From Apostichopus californicus (lineage: Eukaryota > Echinodermata > Holothuroidea > Aspidochirotida > Stichopodidae), in the NCBI GenBank assembly GCA_020650975.1, contig JAIPMN010007117.1, positions 1 to 20,752 of the forward strand: a stretch of 20,752 nucleotides of DNA. Direction: 5' to 3'. The notes beneath the pieces were generated by a model. It was not told where the DNA came from, ran no database searches, and saw only the letters and a list, made by a program, of their open reading frames with translations. Positions 10,702 through 18,090 of the stretch are shown here, piece by piece; positions within the stretch are counted from its first letter, which is position 1, and each line of letters begins with the position of its first letter. A program made the position numbers and the translations under genes.

Positions 10702-10979
10702 CGGTCAAACCCTGCCACCCGCCGAGAAGAAAATCTTACGCTCACAAAAGCTGCTGACGCCTCCAGGCAGGGGGGGGGGGGAACCGACCCCGAGAAGTCG
10801 GGGGGGCCGCCCTCCGTAACCCCGTAGGCGTGCCTACCCCTAAACTAACAGAGGCCTAATTGAACAAAACGACGAGGCCATTACTACTTAAATGGTAAAC
10901 TGTAACTTGGAATACCAAAGTAAGGACAAACACTCACCGATAGACAAGGAGCCGTAGGCGAACCAGTTGATGGCGATGT
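10702..10979. other. 3' non-coding segment of the DIRS element with G runs
   Basis: This lies between the left terminal repeat and the end of the recombinase frame. It has a 12-G run at 10770-10781 and a shorter one near 10800-10806, and the plus-strand frame across it (10598-10819) is a low-complexity by-product. I see no gene or promoter here. Confidence 0.55.
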
Positions 10980-11929
10980 CTATCGATGAGAACGTGCGGA
11001 GTCATGAGTCAGGTCGAACGACCGCTCCCCCGTCCGGCTGTGTCCCACCTCCCTCGGGGAAATGGAGGCAGGTAAGCGAGTCACTCGTAAATATATAAAC
11101 CAGTAAGTTTTATCATATTTACTTCGTTCCTCGCTTACCTGTCTCCTCACAACATTAGCACCGAGTGGCACTGCCCGATGATGGGAGGCCTGAGAGGTGG
11201 GACCCACGGAGCTCGCATCACCGAGCGACCAAAGCCGAATCGGCCTGTAGTGTGTCCGATAAGTAGCAGGCGATGAAGCGATTGGTATCTTCCAAGCCGC
11301 CGCCTTGAAGAAGTCTACTATCGGAAAGCCTGCGAACAGGGCTGTAGGAGCTGTGAAACCCCTGATGTCGTGAGCCCTAGATCTGCCTGTACCTGTAGCC
11401 AGAGGGCGGATAGTTTCCACCAATCAGCGGGACAAGGTATCCTTCGAGGCTGCTAAGTAAGGCACTCGAGGGAAGAAGAACAGGGATGTCGAAGTACCCA
11501 AGAGATCTAGTGTTCTATTGAGGTACCACTTCAGTGCCCTAACAGGAAACCATAGTCTGTCCTCGGGGATCAAAGAGAAGGTCTTGATCTCTGGGATGAT
11601 GTCTCCCGGTAGGAGAGCCTGAACCTGGTTCTTGGCGAAGAAGGAGGGGTCGGGAACTATCCGCACCCCACAAACCTTAGGATCGTAAGGCGCCTTAGTC
11701 AAGGCGTGCCGTTGTTGCCTGGCGTGGAGCCGTAGAGGAAGCCCTGATGGAAGGCGGCAATAGCCGAACGATAGTTCTTGACCATCGATTCGTCAAAAAC
11801 CTGCTTCCCTTCTTGGAACAGTGTGAGTAAGGAGTCGGCGATCGAGGTTAGAGAGGCCATGGTAGGCAGAGTCTGTCTCGTTCGGCAAACTCCGAATCTC
11901 CGTATTAAGCGGGAAACGTAAGTCGCCAC
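10980..11929 (-). pseudogene. Tyrosine recombinase of the DIRS element, broken
   Basis: The enzyme integrates the circular DNA copy. Three remnants are seen in order. The first (11929 to about 11699) is an N-terminal core-binding part with MASLTSIADSLLTLFQEGKQ and VKNYRSAIAAFHQGF. The second (11702-11427) has VRIVPDPSFFAKNQ, EDRLWFPVRALKWYLNRT and ASKDTLSR. The third (from 11423) has the H-x-x-R catalytic box (RAHDIRGF, about 11361-11372) and ends near THY, whose tyrosine is the likely nucleophile. A TGA at 11426-11424 interrupts the second and third parts in an otherwise continuous frame, probably replacing a tryptophan. The first and second parts are in different frames. Compared with the family as I know it, the segment with the first catalytic arginine is missing. 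The tail of the open frame to 10980 runs through the internal complementary region and is probably not native. Confidence 0.82.
11064..11162. repeat. Internal complementary region (ICR) of the DIRS element
   Basis: The left half (11064-11117) is the reverse complement of the element's left end (10309 to about 10357), including GAGTCACTCGTAAATATATA and the following bases through TTTTATCATA without a mismatch. The right half (11116-11162) is the complement of the right end, including TATTTACTTCGTTCCTCGCT and TACCTGTCTCCTCACAACA. The two halves meet over a shared TA. In known DIRS1-type elements such an ICR templates completion of the ends and circularisation. Its position beside the 3' terminal repeat agrees with minus-strand orientation. 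Confidence 0.9.
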
Positions 11930-12650
11930 GGTTGCTTCTCGGTCTGGCGGCGAAAGTCCTTTCTGTCTGAGGGAAGACCGGACAATTTCCAGGCAACTAA
12001 TTGTAGGCCCTTGATGTCTGGGTGAGCCAGCGCCCCCTGTCTCTGGGACAACAGATGTGGTGTGTCCGGCAGGATTGCTGGCGTGTCCGCGAGGAGCTGG
12101 AGAATTTTTCCCAAACCAGGGTCAGCGGTCCACTATGGTGGATCTGCCCCCGGAATGGCGAATCTCCCTCAGTACCTGGCTGATCTTGCCAAGAGGGGGA
12201 AGATGTAAGCCTCCAGTCCGTCTCACGACAGGGACCTGGCGCTATGTGGAAGGCCTGCGGGTGGGACCGCCTGGAACAAAAGATGGGCAGCCCATTGTTG
12301 CCCTGTGTCGCAAACAGGTCTATCAGGGGTCTGCCGAACACGTGGAAAAACCTACCGCATGTTCGTTGTGAAAGGGTCCACTCGTCGGGGTCGAGCTGTC
12401 CCCTGGGCAGAGCATCGGCCATCACATTCTCCTTTCTGGCTATATGAGAGGCCCGTAGGGCCATGCCAGATTCTGCAGCTGTGGTGAGGGTCTCCCATGC
12501 CAGACGGCACAATCTCTCTGACCTGGTGCCATCCTGTCTGTTGATGTAGCTATGCCACCACCGTCGTGTTGTCTGAGAGGATGGTGGTCAAAGTGCCCCG
12601 TACTTGGGCGTGGAAGGACTCCAAAGAGCCCCCCCCCCCCATCCTGAGAG
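11905..12650 (-). pseudogene. RNase H domain and linker of DIRS polyprotein, frameshifted
   Basis: Reading the minus strand, ESFHAQVRGTLTTILSDNTT is followed by VVA and then, one frame on, YINRQDGTRSERLCRLAWET, HIARKENVMADALPRGQL, EWTLSQRT and DLFATQGNNGLP. These are the hallmark RNase H blocks of DIRS elements (acidic D in SDNTT, H-x-A-x-x-x-N-x-x-A-D). Four extra bases at 12549-12552 (TAGC) break the frame between VVA and YIN and add a stop. A second frame break lies between DLFATQ (about 12240) and LLADTPAILPD (12114 onward), which continues to HPDIKGLQLVAWKLSGLPS, the linker to the recombinase. A 12-base C run (plus strand) at 12629-12640 interrupts sequence just upstream. The coding function is lost unless assembly errors are involved. 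Confidence 0.8.
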
Positions 12651-12984
12651 CGAGGTGAAAGTACATGAAACCTGATATGGTTATCTTTTGCGGATAGTGT
12701 GTTGGAGCAGATCCTTTGCCCTGCTGACGCCACTGTGGTGCAGGAAAGCGGTTTCTCTGTATCTGCTGCTAAAGAAGTCAAGGACAGTGGCCTGTATGGT
12801 GACCTTGTTAGCGCCCGCAGTACCGCAGCACTCGCAGTACTGCTAGTAGTACCACAGTACCGCTGATGACCCCTTCAGTTATCAACCAGTTGCAATCAGA
12901 AAAGCTCTGAAGAAAAGGAATGCCCTGATGATGTAGACCTTAGCTGTACACTGCAGGGAGGTTTAATGGAGGTTCTTTCCATGA
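12651..12984. other. Element interior without recognisable coding; reverse transcriptase absent
   Basis: In a complete element the reverse transcriptase should lie directly upstream (higher coordinates) of RNase H. I cannot find its palm motifs in any frame of the minus strand between 12650 and 14700. A small cluster of GCAGTAC/AGTACC words lies at 12822-12865. Confidence 0.5.
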
Positions 12985-13248
12985 TAAATAATATTAATAA
13001 TAATATTGAGGATTGATAAAGCGCAGACCTATCCACCGATAACGATGCCAGAGGAGCCTAACAATATTACCCTGGTCAACGATAACCTGTCAAACATAGA
13101 GACAAATCCCTCCTGGATGGAAAGACGCAATGGAGATAAAGTGCCTTGCCCAAGGACACAACGGAATGATCTGGCCAGGACTCAAACCTGCAAGCCTTGG
13201 ATCACCAGTCCACTGCCTTCACCACTTGACCACAGTGCTCTCAAAAAA
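12985..13248 (-). repeat. tRNA-derived SINE
   Basis: On the minus strand the copy begins near GAGAGCACTGTGGTCAAG. It has an A box (GGTCAAGTGGTGAAGG, about 13216-13231), a B box (GGTTTGAGTCC, 13178-13188), then CCAGATCATTCCGTTGTGTC, TTGGGCAAGGCACTTTATCT and CATCCAGGAGGG. It ends in GCGCTTTATCAATCCTC and an ATT-rich tail (about 12985-13005). The internal RNA polymerase III boxes and the tail make this a SINE. It is nested in the DIRS interior, so it is younger than that insertion or was carried along with it. Confidence 0.8.
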
Positions 13249-13369
13249 TGAGTACTGAATGGGTAGTTTGCTTCATCAGAATCTTAGTCAAGGCTACAAC
13301 TGCTATATGTGACTCCTACAACTATATATATGTATTTATGTATGTATTTTAGATCATCCTGCAAGTAGG

Positions 13370-13571
13370 AACTCATGAAGAAGCCTCATTGGCTTATCAA
13401 AGCCGCAAGCTGACCGAAGTCAGTCTCTTACATTCATATTTATCGTCCATGATTATGAATTGTCAACAACTCTGTAACTGGACGACATACATTAATCTTG
13501 GAGTGACTTGAACCGGGGACCTTATGATTGAAAGGCACCGGCTAACTGAGCTATAGATCTACTCATCAGAA
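13370..13571 (-). repeat. Second, different tRNA-derived SINE-like sequence
   Basis: On the minus strand TAGCTCAGTTAGC (13541-13553) fits an RNA polymerase III A box and GGTTCAAGTC (13505-13514) a B box, with an anticodon-like segment between (CCTTTCAATCATAAGG). The sequence beyond, down to about 13370, includes a GAAGAAGCC/GGCTT segment that may be the body. The spacing is tRNA-like but the arms are imperfect, so a decayed tRNA pseudogene is the alternative. Confidence 0.6.
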
Positions 13572-13666
13572 ACAAACTCCCAACAGGGACCGTGAAGATG
13601 GTGAGAGGGTGGGTTTGTAGAAATTCCACCTCATTAATCCCTGGCTGCTTAACGGAGCCCGGGGAG

Positions 13667-13915
13667 TTACTCAGCAAACACAAAAGCGTTATTAAACGTT
13701 TCGTCTTTTGTCATGATAACGTTATTTGTGGTGTAAGAAATATGTCACCGAAAACGTTTTCAGGCTATTATTTCAAAACAATTTTCGTTAAGACATTAAT
13801 ATAACATTAATATAACATTAATATCTCATAGAAACGTTATGTCGACGTTTGTACAACACCACATTTAACGTAATAAACACGTATTAAATGTTATGATAAC
13901 GTACCCGTTACTTCT
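13667..13915. repeat. AACGTT-rich island with imperfect hairpin, MITE-like
   Basis: About eight ACGT words lie in some 210 bp (AAACGTTT, ATAACGTTAT, AAAACGTTTT, GAAACGTTATG and others). Positions 13718-13740 (AACGTTATTTGTGGTGT) and 13851-13876 are an imperfect inverted repeat. At 13671-13696 TCAGCAAACACAAAAGCGTT resembles, from memory, ends of AACGTT-rich MITEs in animal genomes. No open frame is present. Confidence 0.5.
13794..13826. repeat. Three tandem 11-bp units
   Basis: ACATTAATATA is repeated three times, the last copy slightly changed. It sits between the arms of the hairpin described at 13667-13915. Confidence 0.8.
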
Positions 13916-14255
13916 CAAATCTCTTCATGTCGAGATGTGTCAATTTCGTAGTTCAGTTTCCAACTTCCTATTGAAACCACCTAGCGCATAGTCACGACTA
14001 GGCCATCAGGTGCTACGAAATGCAACTCTGCTTAAAATGTCGGAACATCAAACATTATTCATGAAGCGCATACTGTATGTTCGGAGCGTGTTAGCGCTTG
14101 TAACTTTGCTGGGGTTCTATCCTACCCCTTTTTCAACTTACTAACGCGTTTGTCTTGGTAATTCACCAAAGAAAGAGAGAAGCTTATTCCATGGGATGGA
14201 TCGCTCACATAGTCGACAGCTCGTTGCAGCACAAGTTGAGCTCACACGTTGCAAG
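13916..14255. other. Non-coding stretch inside the element
   Basis: I recognise no domain or repeat here. The plus-strand frame starting at 14155 runs into the tandem duplication and has no known motif. Confidence 0.4.
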
Positions 14256-14510
14256 CCAGGTGACTGCTTGGCCCCCTTCCTCTCTTACAGCGTTGCACAT
14301 TTTCCTGGCAGTTTGCCAAGGTTCTAAGAAGTTTTTGTTTTCCTGGCAGTTTGCCAGGTTTGCCAGGTGACTGCTTGGCCCCCTCCTCTCTTAACAAATG
14401 TACAGCGTTGCACATTTTTCTGGCAGTTTGCCAAGGTTCTAAGAAGTTTTCGTTTTCCTGGCAGTTTGGCAGGTTCGAGAAAGTTCTCTTCCTGGCAGTT
14501 TGCTAGGGCT
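14256..14510. repeat. Tandem duplication of about 107-116 bp with short hairpins
   Basis: CCAGGTGACTGCTTGGCCCC starts at 14256 and again at 14363. The second copy has an 8-base insertion (ACAAATGT). Within and after the copies, TGGCAGTTTGCCA (a 5-bp stem with GTT loop) appears at 14306, 14344 and 14421, with changed versions at 14459 and 14493. Confidence 0.88.
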
Positions 14511-15228
14511 AAGACGTTTAAGTAAAAAGAATACGTCTTGATAACCGATTTGAAACCATTCAGTCTTGCGCATTTTAACATGTTCTGGAAGTGAGTTCCA
14601 CAAGTAAGTGTTTTAAACAAAAGTAAGGTTTTAATCCTAGACATATGAGCAACACCTGTGATGAATTATAATTAGAGAGGAGTATAATTAGCGAGGAGAA
14701 TATGACCCATGAATGCCCAGGAAATCTATGTCATGTCCTGGTTTCTGCTGGTACTTGTTGAACACACATTTGGGATGTGTAGCGATTAATGGTGAAGCGA
14801 TTGTGGTGTTTTTCTGCAATTGACGCGAACCTGTCGTTTGGAAACACGAGCTGGGGAATGAAGACATCTCCCGTTGTGGTTGTGGTTCCGGTTCCTCGGG
14901 CCCTAGGAGTCTCCGGAAGATCGTCGCAGCTCAAGCTGCTAGTTCTGGGGGGCAACACACCCCCCCCCCCGACTTAGGAGACTCTTCCTCCTCTGGGAAG
15001 CGGGAGTAACCGTCCTCTGTAACCCCGAAATCTAGGGGGTTGACCTCGTCTATGCCGGACAGGTTGGCCGACGCTCTGCAAACCAGAACGTCCTCACCGG
15101 GGAACAAATCAGGTTCAATTCTTTGGTCTGGGATTGATCGTGGTATCGCGGCCGGGTTGGCCGTGGGTTGCGATCGCTCCTCGGCACCGATGTCTCTCGG
15201 GCCAGCTCTCTTTTCGGATTGGGCGCTT

Positions 15229-15438
15229 GCCCCTGCTACTCCGTTCTGGGGGCCCAGTAGTTGTTACTCTCGTCGGCTCCCGGCCTCGGGACCGGCCGCG
15301 GCTCCGGTTAGGAGGTCTGCGGACCGGGATTCTGCCCCTGCTACCCCGTTCTGGGGGCCCGACAGTTGTTATTCTCGTCGGCTCCCGGCTTCGGGACCGA
15401 TTTTGGATCCATTTTGGGAATTCGGAGCCCATCTCTGG
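15229..15438. repeat. Two tandem 105-bp units
   Basis: GCCCCTGCTACTCCGTTCTG begins at 15229 and its copy at 15334, both followed by GGGGGCCC and CTCTCGTCGGCTCCCGG-type sequence. 105 bp equals 35 codons, so the repeat keeps the minus-strand frame. Confidence 0.88.
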
Positions 15439-15486
15439 GGACCCAGAATTCGATTGCGGCTCCGGTTCCCGGCTTCGGGACTGTTC

Positions 15487-16099
15487 TCGGATCCGGAGTG
15501 GAACCTCGGTTCCGGACTCCCTCTCGGGTCTCGCCGGACCCGGGCTCCCGGAGCCCATCTCTTTCTCCTCTCCACTCTCCTCTTTCTCGGATCCGGAGTG
15601 GAACCTCGGTTCCGGGCTCCCTCTTGGGTCTCGCGGGACCCGGAGCCCATCTCTGTGTGCGTACCACGTCGGGTACCACTCTCCTCGACCCGGGCATTCT
15701 GTCCGTTCCGGTCGGAATTTCTAATGGGCTTTTATTGGCCTTGAGCCTTGCCCTTGCCTTCCCCCTTGGTCATGTAATCCGAACAAACGGCATCGGGACC
15801 TTGGGGGGAGCAATTTCTCTTTCTCCTCTCTCTCTCTACTCTCCTCTTTCTCGGATCCGGAGTGAAACCTCGGTTCCGGACTCCCCTCGGGTCTCGCCGG
15901 ACCTGGGCTCCCATAGCCCATCTCTGTGTGCGTACCACGTCGGGTACCACTCTCCCTGACCTGGACATTCTGTCCGTTCCGGTCGGAATTTCTAATGGGC
16001 TTTTTATTGGCCTTGAGCCTTGCCCTTGCCTTCCCCCTTGGTCATATAATCCGGACGGCGCCGGGACCTTGGGGGAGCAAAATCTCTTTCTCCTCTCTC

Positions 16100-16100
<1 letters not shown>
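15487..16100. repeat. Tandem repeats built on a TCGGATCCGGAGTG start, 100 bp then about 264-272 bp
   Basis: TCGGATCCGGAGTG occurs at 15487, 15587 and 15851. The first interval is 100 bp. The second unit, about 264-272 bp, is repeated nearly whole (15587-15850 and 15851 to about 16100), including GTGTGCGTACCACGTCGGGT, TCTGTCCGTTCCGGTCGG and TTGGCCTTGAGCCTTGCCCT. Small indels change the period along the unit. Confidence 0.9.
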
Positions 16101-16102
<2 letters not shown>

Positions 16103-16137
<35 letters not shown>

Positions 16138-16139
16138 CT
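16103..16139. repeat. CT microsatellite
   Basis: About fourteen uninterrupted CT units followed by an interrupted part. On the minus strand it encodes alternating E and R in the gag-like frame. Confidence 0.95.
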
Positions 16140-16309
16140 CCGGCCCTCTCTTGGCCACTCTCCACTCCATCTTCCACCAACTCTCTCGCTTCTTCCTCAC
16201 CTCCAGTCTCTCCTGCAATTTCCTCCCCTCTCGGAGAACCGTTGGGGGTACGGGATGAGGTCCAGTTTGTCCCGGAGCTTGGAATGCTGGCTAGCCAGCC
16301 ATGTGTCAA

Positions 16310-17201
16310 ATTCTTGCCAAAGTGCTGGCGTAAACAAGATTTAGACCAACAAGGGTCTCTGGGCTACAGGTCCTGCCTCTGGGGCAAGGATCCTGGCCAT
16401 CCCCCGCCCGATCCGGGCAGAACATCGAACAATTGACACATTTCAAGTGGCTCCGAGTACATGACTGAAAAACTCACGTTAGGAAAGACAAGAAAAAGTA
16501 GTCTATCGTAAGAACGTAAACTAACCATGGAAATGGAAGCAGGGTGGGGATGTAAACTAACAGAGAGTAGAGATACGTGACAAAAATATAGCGCCCCGCT
16601 AGGGGCTCGCGGCTTACAAAGTACGCTACAAAAGTGAAAACCCAACACTTAGATAAGCGACCAAGTAATGAAAGTACTTGAAAACGATCCAACATCTTAT
16701 AAGAAGTATAACAGATAAGAACATGTAAACAAAAGGCGAGATACCGCCCATCTGCGCTAATGCGGAACCACTACAAAATACGCTACAAAAGTGAAAACCC
16801 AACACTTAGAAAGCGAACAAGTAACAAAAGTACATGAAAACAATCATAACATCTTAGAAGAAGTATAACAGATAAAAACATGTACACAAAGATGAGAAAC
16901 CGCCTATCCGCGATAGTGTGAAAAAGGCGGAACGAACGAAGTAGTTTCGCGGAACTACTACCTGAGAAAATAACGTGACGCTAATAAAAAACGAACACAT
17001 GGGCGTGAGTTGCACACTAAAAACAGCCCCCAAACTCCCTTCCCTATAAGAAAAGGATACTTATCAGGCTGTAATAGGCTGTTGAAATGCTTAGAAATCC
17101 TAAAGGATGTCTTCTAGGTAATAATCCAATGTAATCTGGGCAGTTTTCGAAAGATTTGAATCCACTACGAAAACGCATGAGTAAACACTTTGGATGGTAG
17201 A
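16310..17201 (-). other. 5' non-coding leader of the DIRS element
   Basis: Between the gag-like region and the right terminal repeat the sequence is AT-richer and lacks a convincing frame. It contains the tandem repeat at 16617-16930 and two hairpins: GCCCC/GGGGC near 16591-16606, and AGTAGTT, TCGCGG, AACTACT near 16939-16960. It may contain the element's promoter, but no specific motif supports this. Confidence 0.5.
16617..16930. repeat. Two tandem copies of a 157-bp unit in the leader
   Basis: TACGCTACAAAAGTGAAAAC followed by CCAACACTTAG occurs at 16622 and again at 16779. Both copies continue through AAGTA, AACATCTTA, AGAAGTATAACAGATAA, AACATGTA, and a GAGA-CCGCC segment. The copies differ by scattered substitutions and small indels. 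Confidence 0.9.
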
Positions 17202-17339
17202 ATGAGAAGGAAGGGCATCGACCGGAGTAGCCGGTCGATGAGGGTGCACAGTGTTAAAAGATTACCAGGGCATACTAGACACGGTAGAATGAGGTGCTAC
17301 TGTTGTGAGGAGACAGGTAAGCGAGGAACGAAGTAAATA
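17202..17339 (-). repeat. Right inverted terminal repeat of the DIRS element (5' end)
   Basis: Positions 17202-17321 are the near-perfect inverted copy of 10350-10469. Positions 17322-17339 (GCGAGGAACGAAGTAAATA) are the right-specific outer end, found inverted in the internal complementary region. The element ends at GTAAATA because the match to the ICR stops there. Confidence 0.9.
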
Positions 17340-18090
17340 CAAAGTTGTTGTTCAAATCCACGTACCCTAACCTTAACAATACCCCATACAATAGAATTCT
17401 TACGAGGACGTGGTGATTCTTTAGAAATCACAACCATGAACCTGAAATTCTTTTGTTCAAGTCCTCGGTCAGAATACAAAACACACACACACACGCACGC
17501 ACATACACACGCACACACGCACACACACACAAGCCATAAGGCAAAACATACTTGCCTGCCAATGGCAAAGAACCCAAAATCTTTTTGTAATATAAGCAGA
17601 AGTTTCAAATGAGAATTTTTCATCACTTTCACAGACTAATCTTCAAACTTCGAGGATATTCAAGAACCAAGAAAGAGGTTTTATGTTTTCCCTACTTTTC
17701 CCCAACCAACCTGCTTTCCAGACTGCTTGAAAACCATCAGTAATTCAATGGCACCAGGCTACTGTACCACATATATGCATGTGGGGAAAGAGCTACACAT
17801 TTTACAATGTAGATTTGATGGTGATCTCATTTCAAAGATGCTTTTTTGGCTAGCAAGAAAACTAACCTCGTACATTGCAAATAGCAGGAAACGCATTATA
17901 GTTACTGATTTGTGATGCCAAGTGACACATGTTTACTCTTTACTTTCCTTTTACAATCTGTTTACTTACATAATTAAATTAAATGTTTCATTCATGAGAC
18001 TTCATCAAATTTTCAAACTTATACATTGTGGTTAAACATGTATGCTATAAGAATGCGCTCGGTTTTCCCAACTTGTGTAAGAGATTGTTC
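17340..18090. other. Right flank, AT-rich, no gene recognised
   Basis: Nothing recognisable apart from the CA microsatellite at 17480-17532. The minus-strand frame 17297-17632 merely reads through that microsatellite into the terminal repeat. Confidence 0.5.
17480..17532. repeat. CA microsatellite, interrupted
   Basis: AC/CA dinucleotides with G and T interruptions (ACGCACGCACATAC). The minus strand reads TG-rich. Confidence 0.95.

Larger units (their letters stand above)
15115..16309 (-). pseudogene. Candidate gag-like ORF1 region of the DIRS element
   Basis: In minus orientation this occupies the 5' coding position where DIRS elements carry gag. The frames are open but fragmented. One segment (16309-16004) starts near MTHGWLASIPSSGTNW, passes an E/R-rich stretch encoded by the CT microsatellite, and ends DYMTKGEGKGKAQGQ and a stop. 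A second copy of DYMTKGEGKGKAQGQ ends near 15732. A third segment (15558-15115) is rich in R, S, G and P with two 35-codon repeats (GREPTRVTTTGPPERSSRG and a close variant). Such basic low-complexity composition would suit a nucleic-acid-binding capsid-like protein, but no zinc knuckle is visible and homology is not shown. Plus-strand frames of similar length (15040-15744 and others) exist because the region is GC-rich, so strand choice rests on the element's orientation. Confidence 0.45.
10309..17339 (-). mobile_element. DIRS1-like tyrosine-recombinase retrotransposon, degenerate
   Basis: Three linked observations define the element. First, near-identical inverted repeats lie at 10350-10469 and 17202-17321. 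Second, an internal complementary region at 11064-11162 is made of the reverse complement of the left end joined to the complement of the right end. Third, remnants of RNase H and tyrosine recombinase lie in the order expected for a minus-strand element. DIRS elements replicate through a circular intermediate and insert by tyrosine recombinase without target-site duplication; the ends here (TATGATAAAA at left, GTAAATA at right) show no obvious one. The interior is GC-rich compared with the AT-rich flanks. The coding regions are broken, no reverse transcriptase is recognisable, and other repeats are nested inside. The stated length includes an N gap and its duplicated flank. Confidence 0.88.

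Noticed and set aside
13370-13440. Hammerhead ribozyme suggested by GAACTCATGAAGAAGCC and nearby GAAG words
   Set aside because: The required CTGATGA and GAAA core with flanking stems is not present.
13500-13571. Functional tRNA gene
   Set aside because: A-box and B-box-like words are present but the acceptor and other arms do not pair well, and the sequence continues as a repeat, so a SINE head is more likely.
15040-15744. Longest open frame in the window (234 codons, plus strand)
   Set aside because: It is a by-product of a GC-rich tandem-repeat region with several overlapping open frames on both strands. It has no recognisable domain and opposes the element's orientation.
17297-17632. 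111-codon minus-strand protein with a cysteine/valine-rich stretch
   Set aside because: The Cys/Val run is translation of the CA microsatellite, and the frame crosses the end of the DIRS element.
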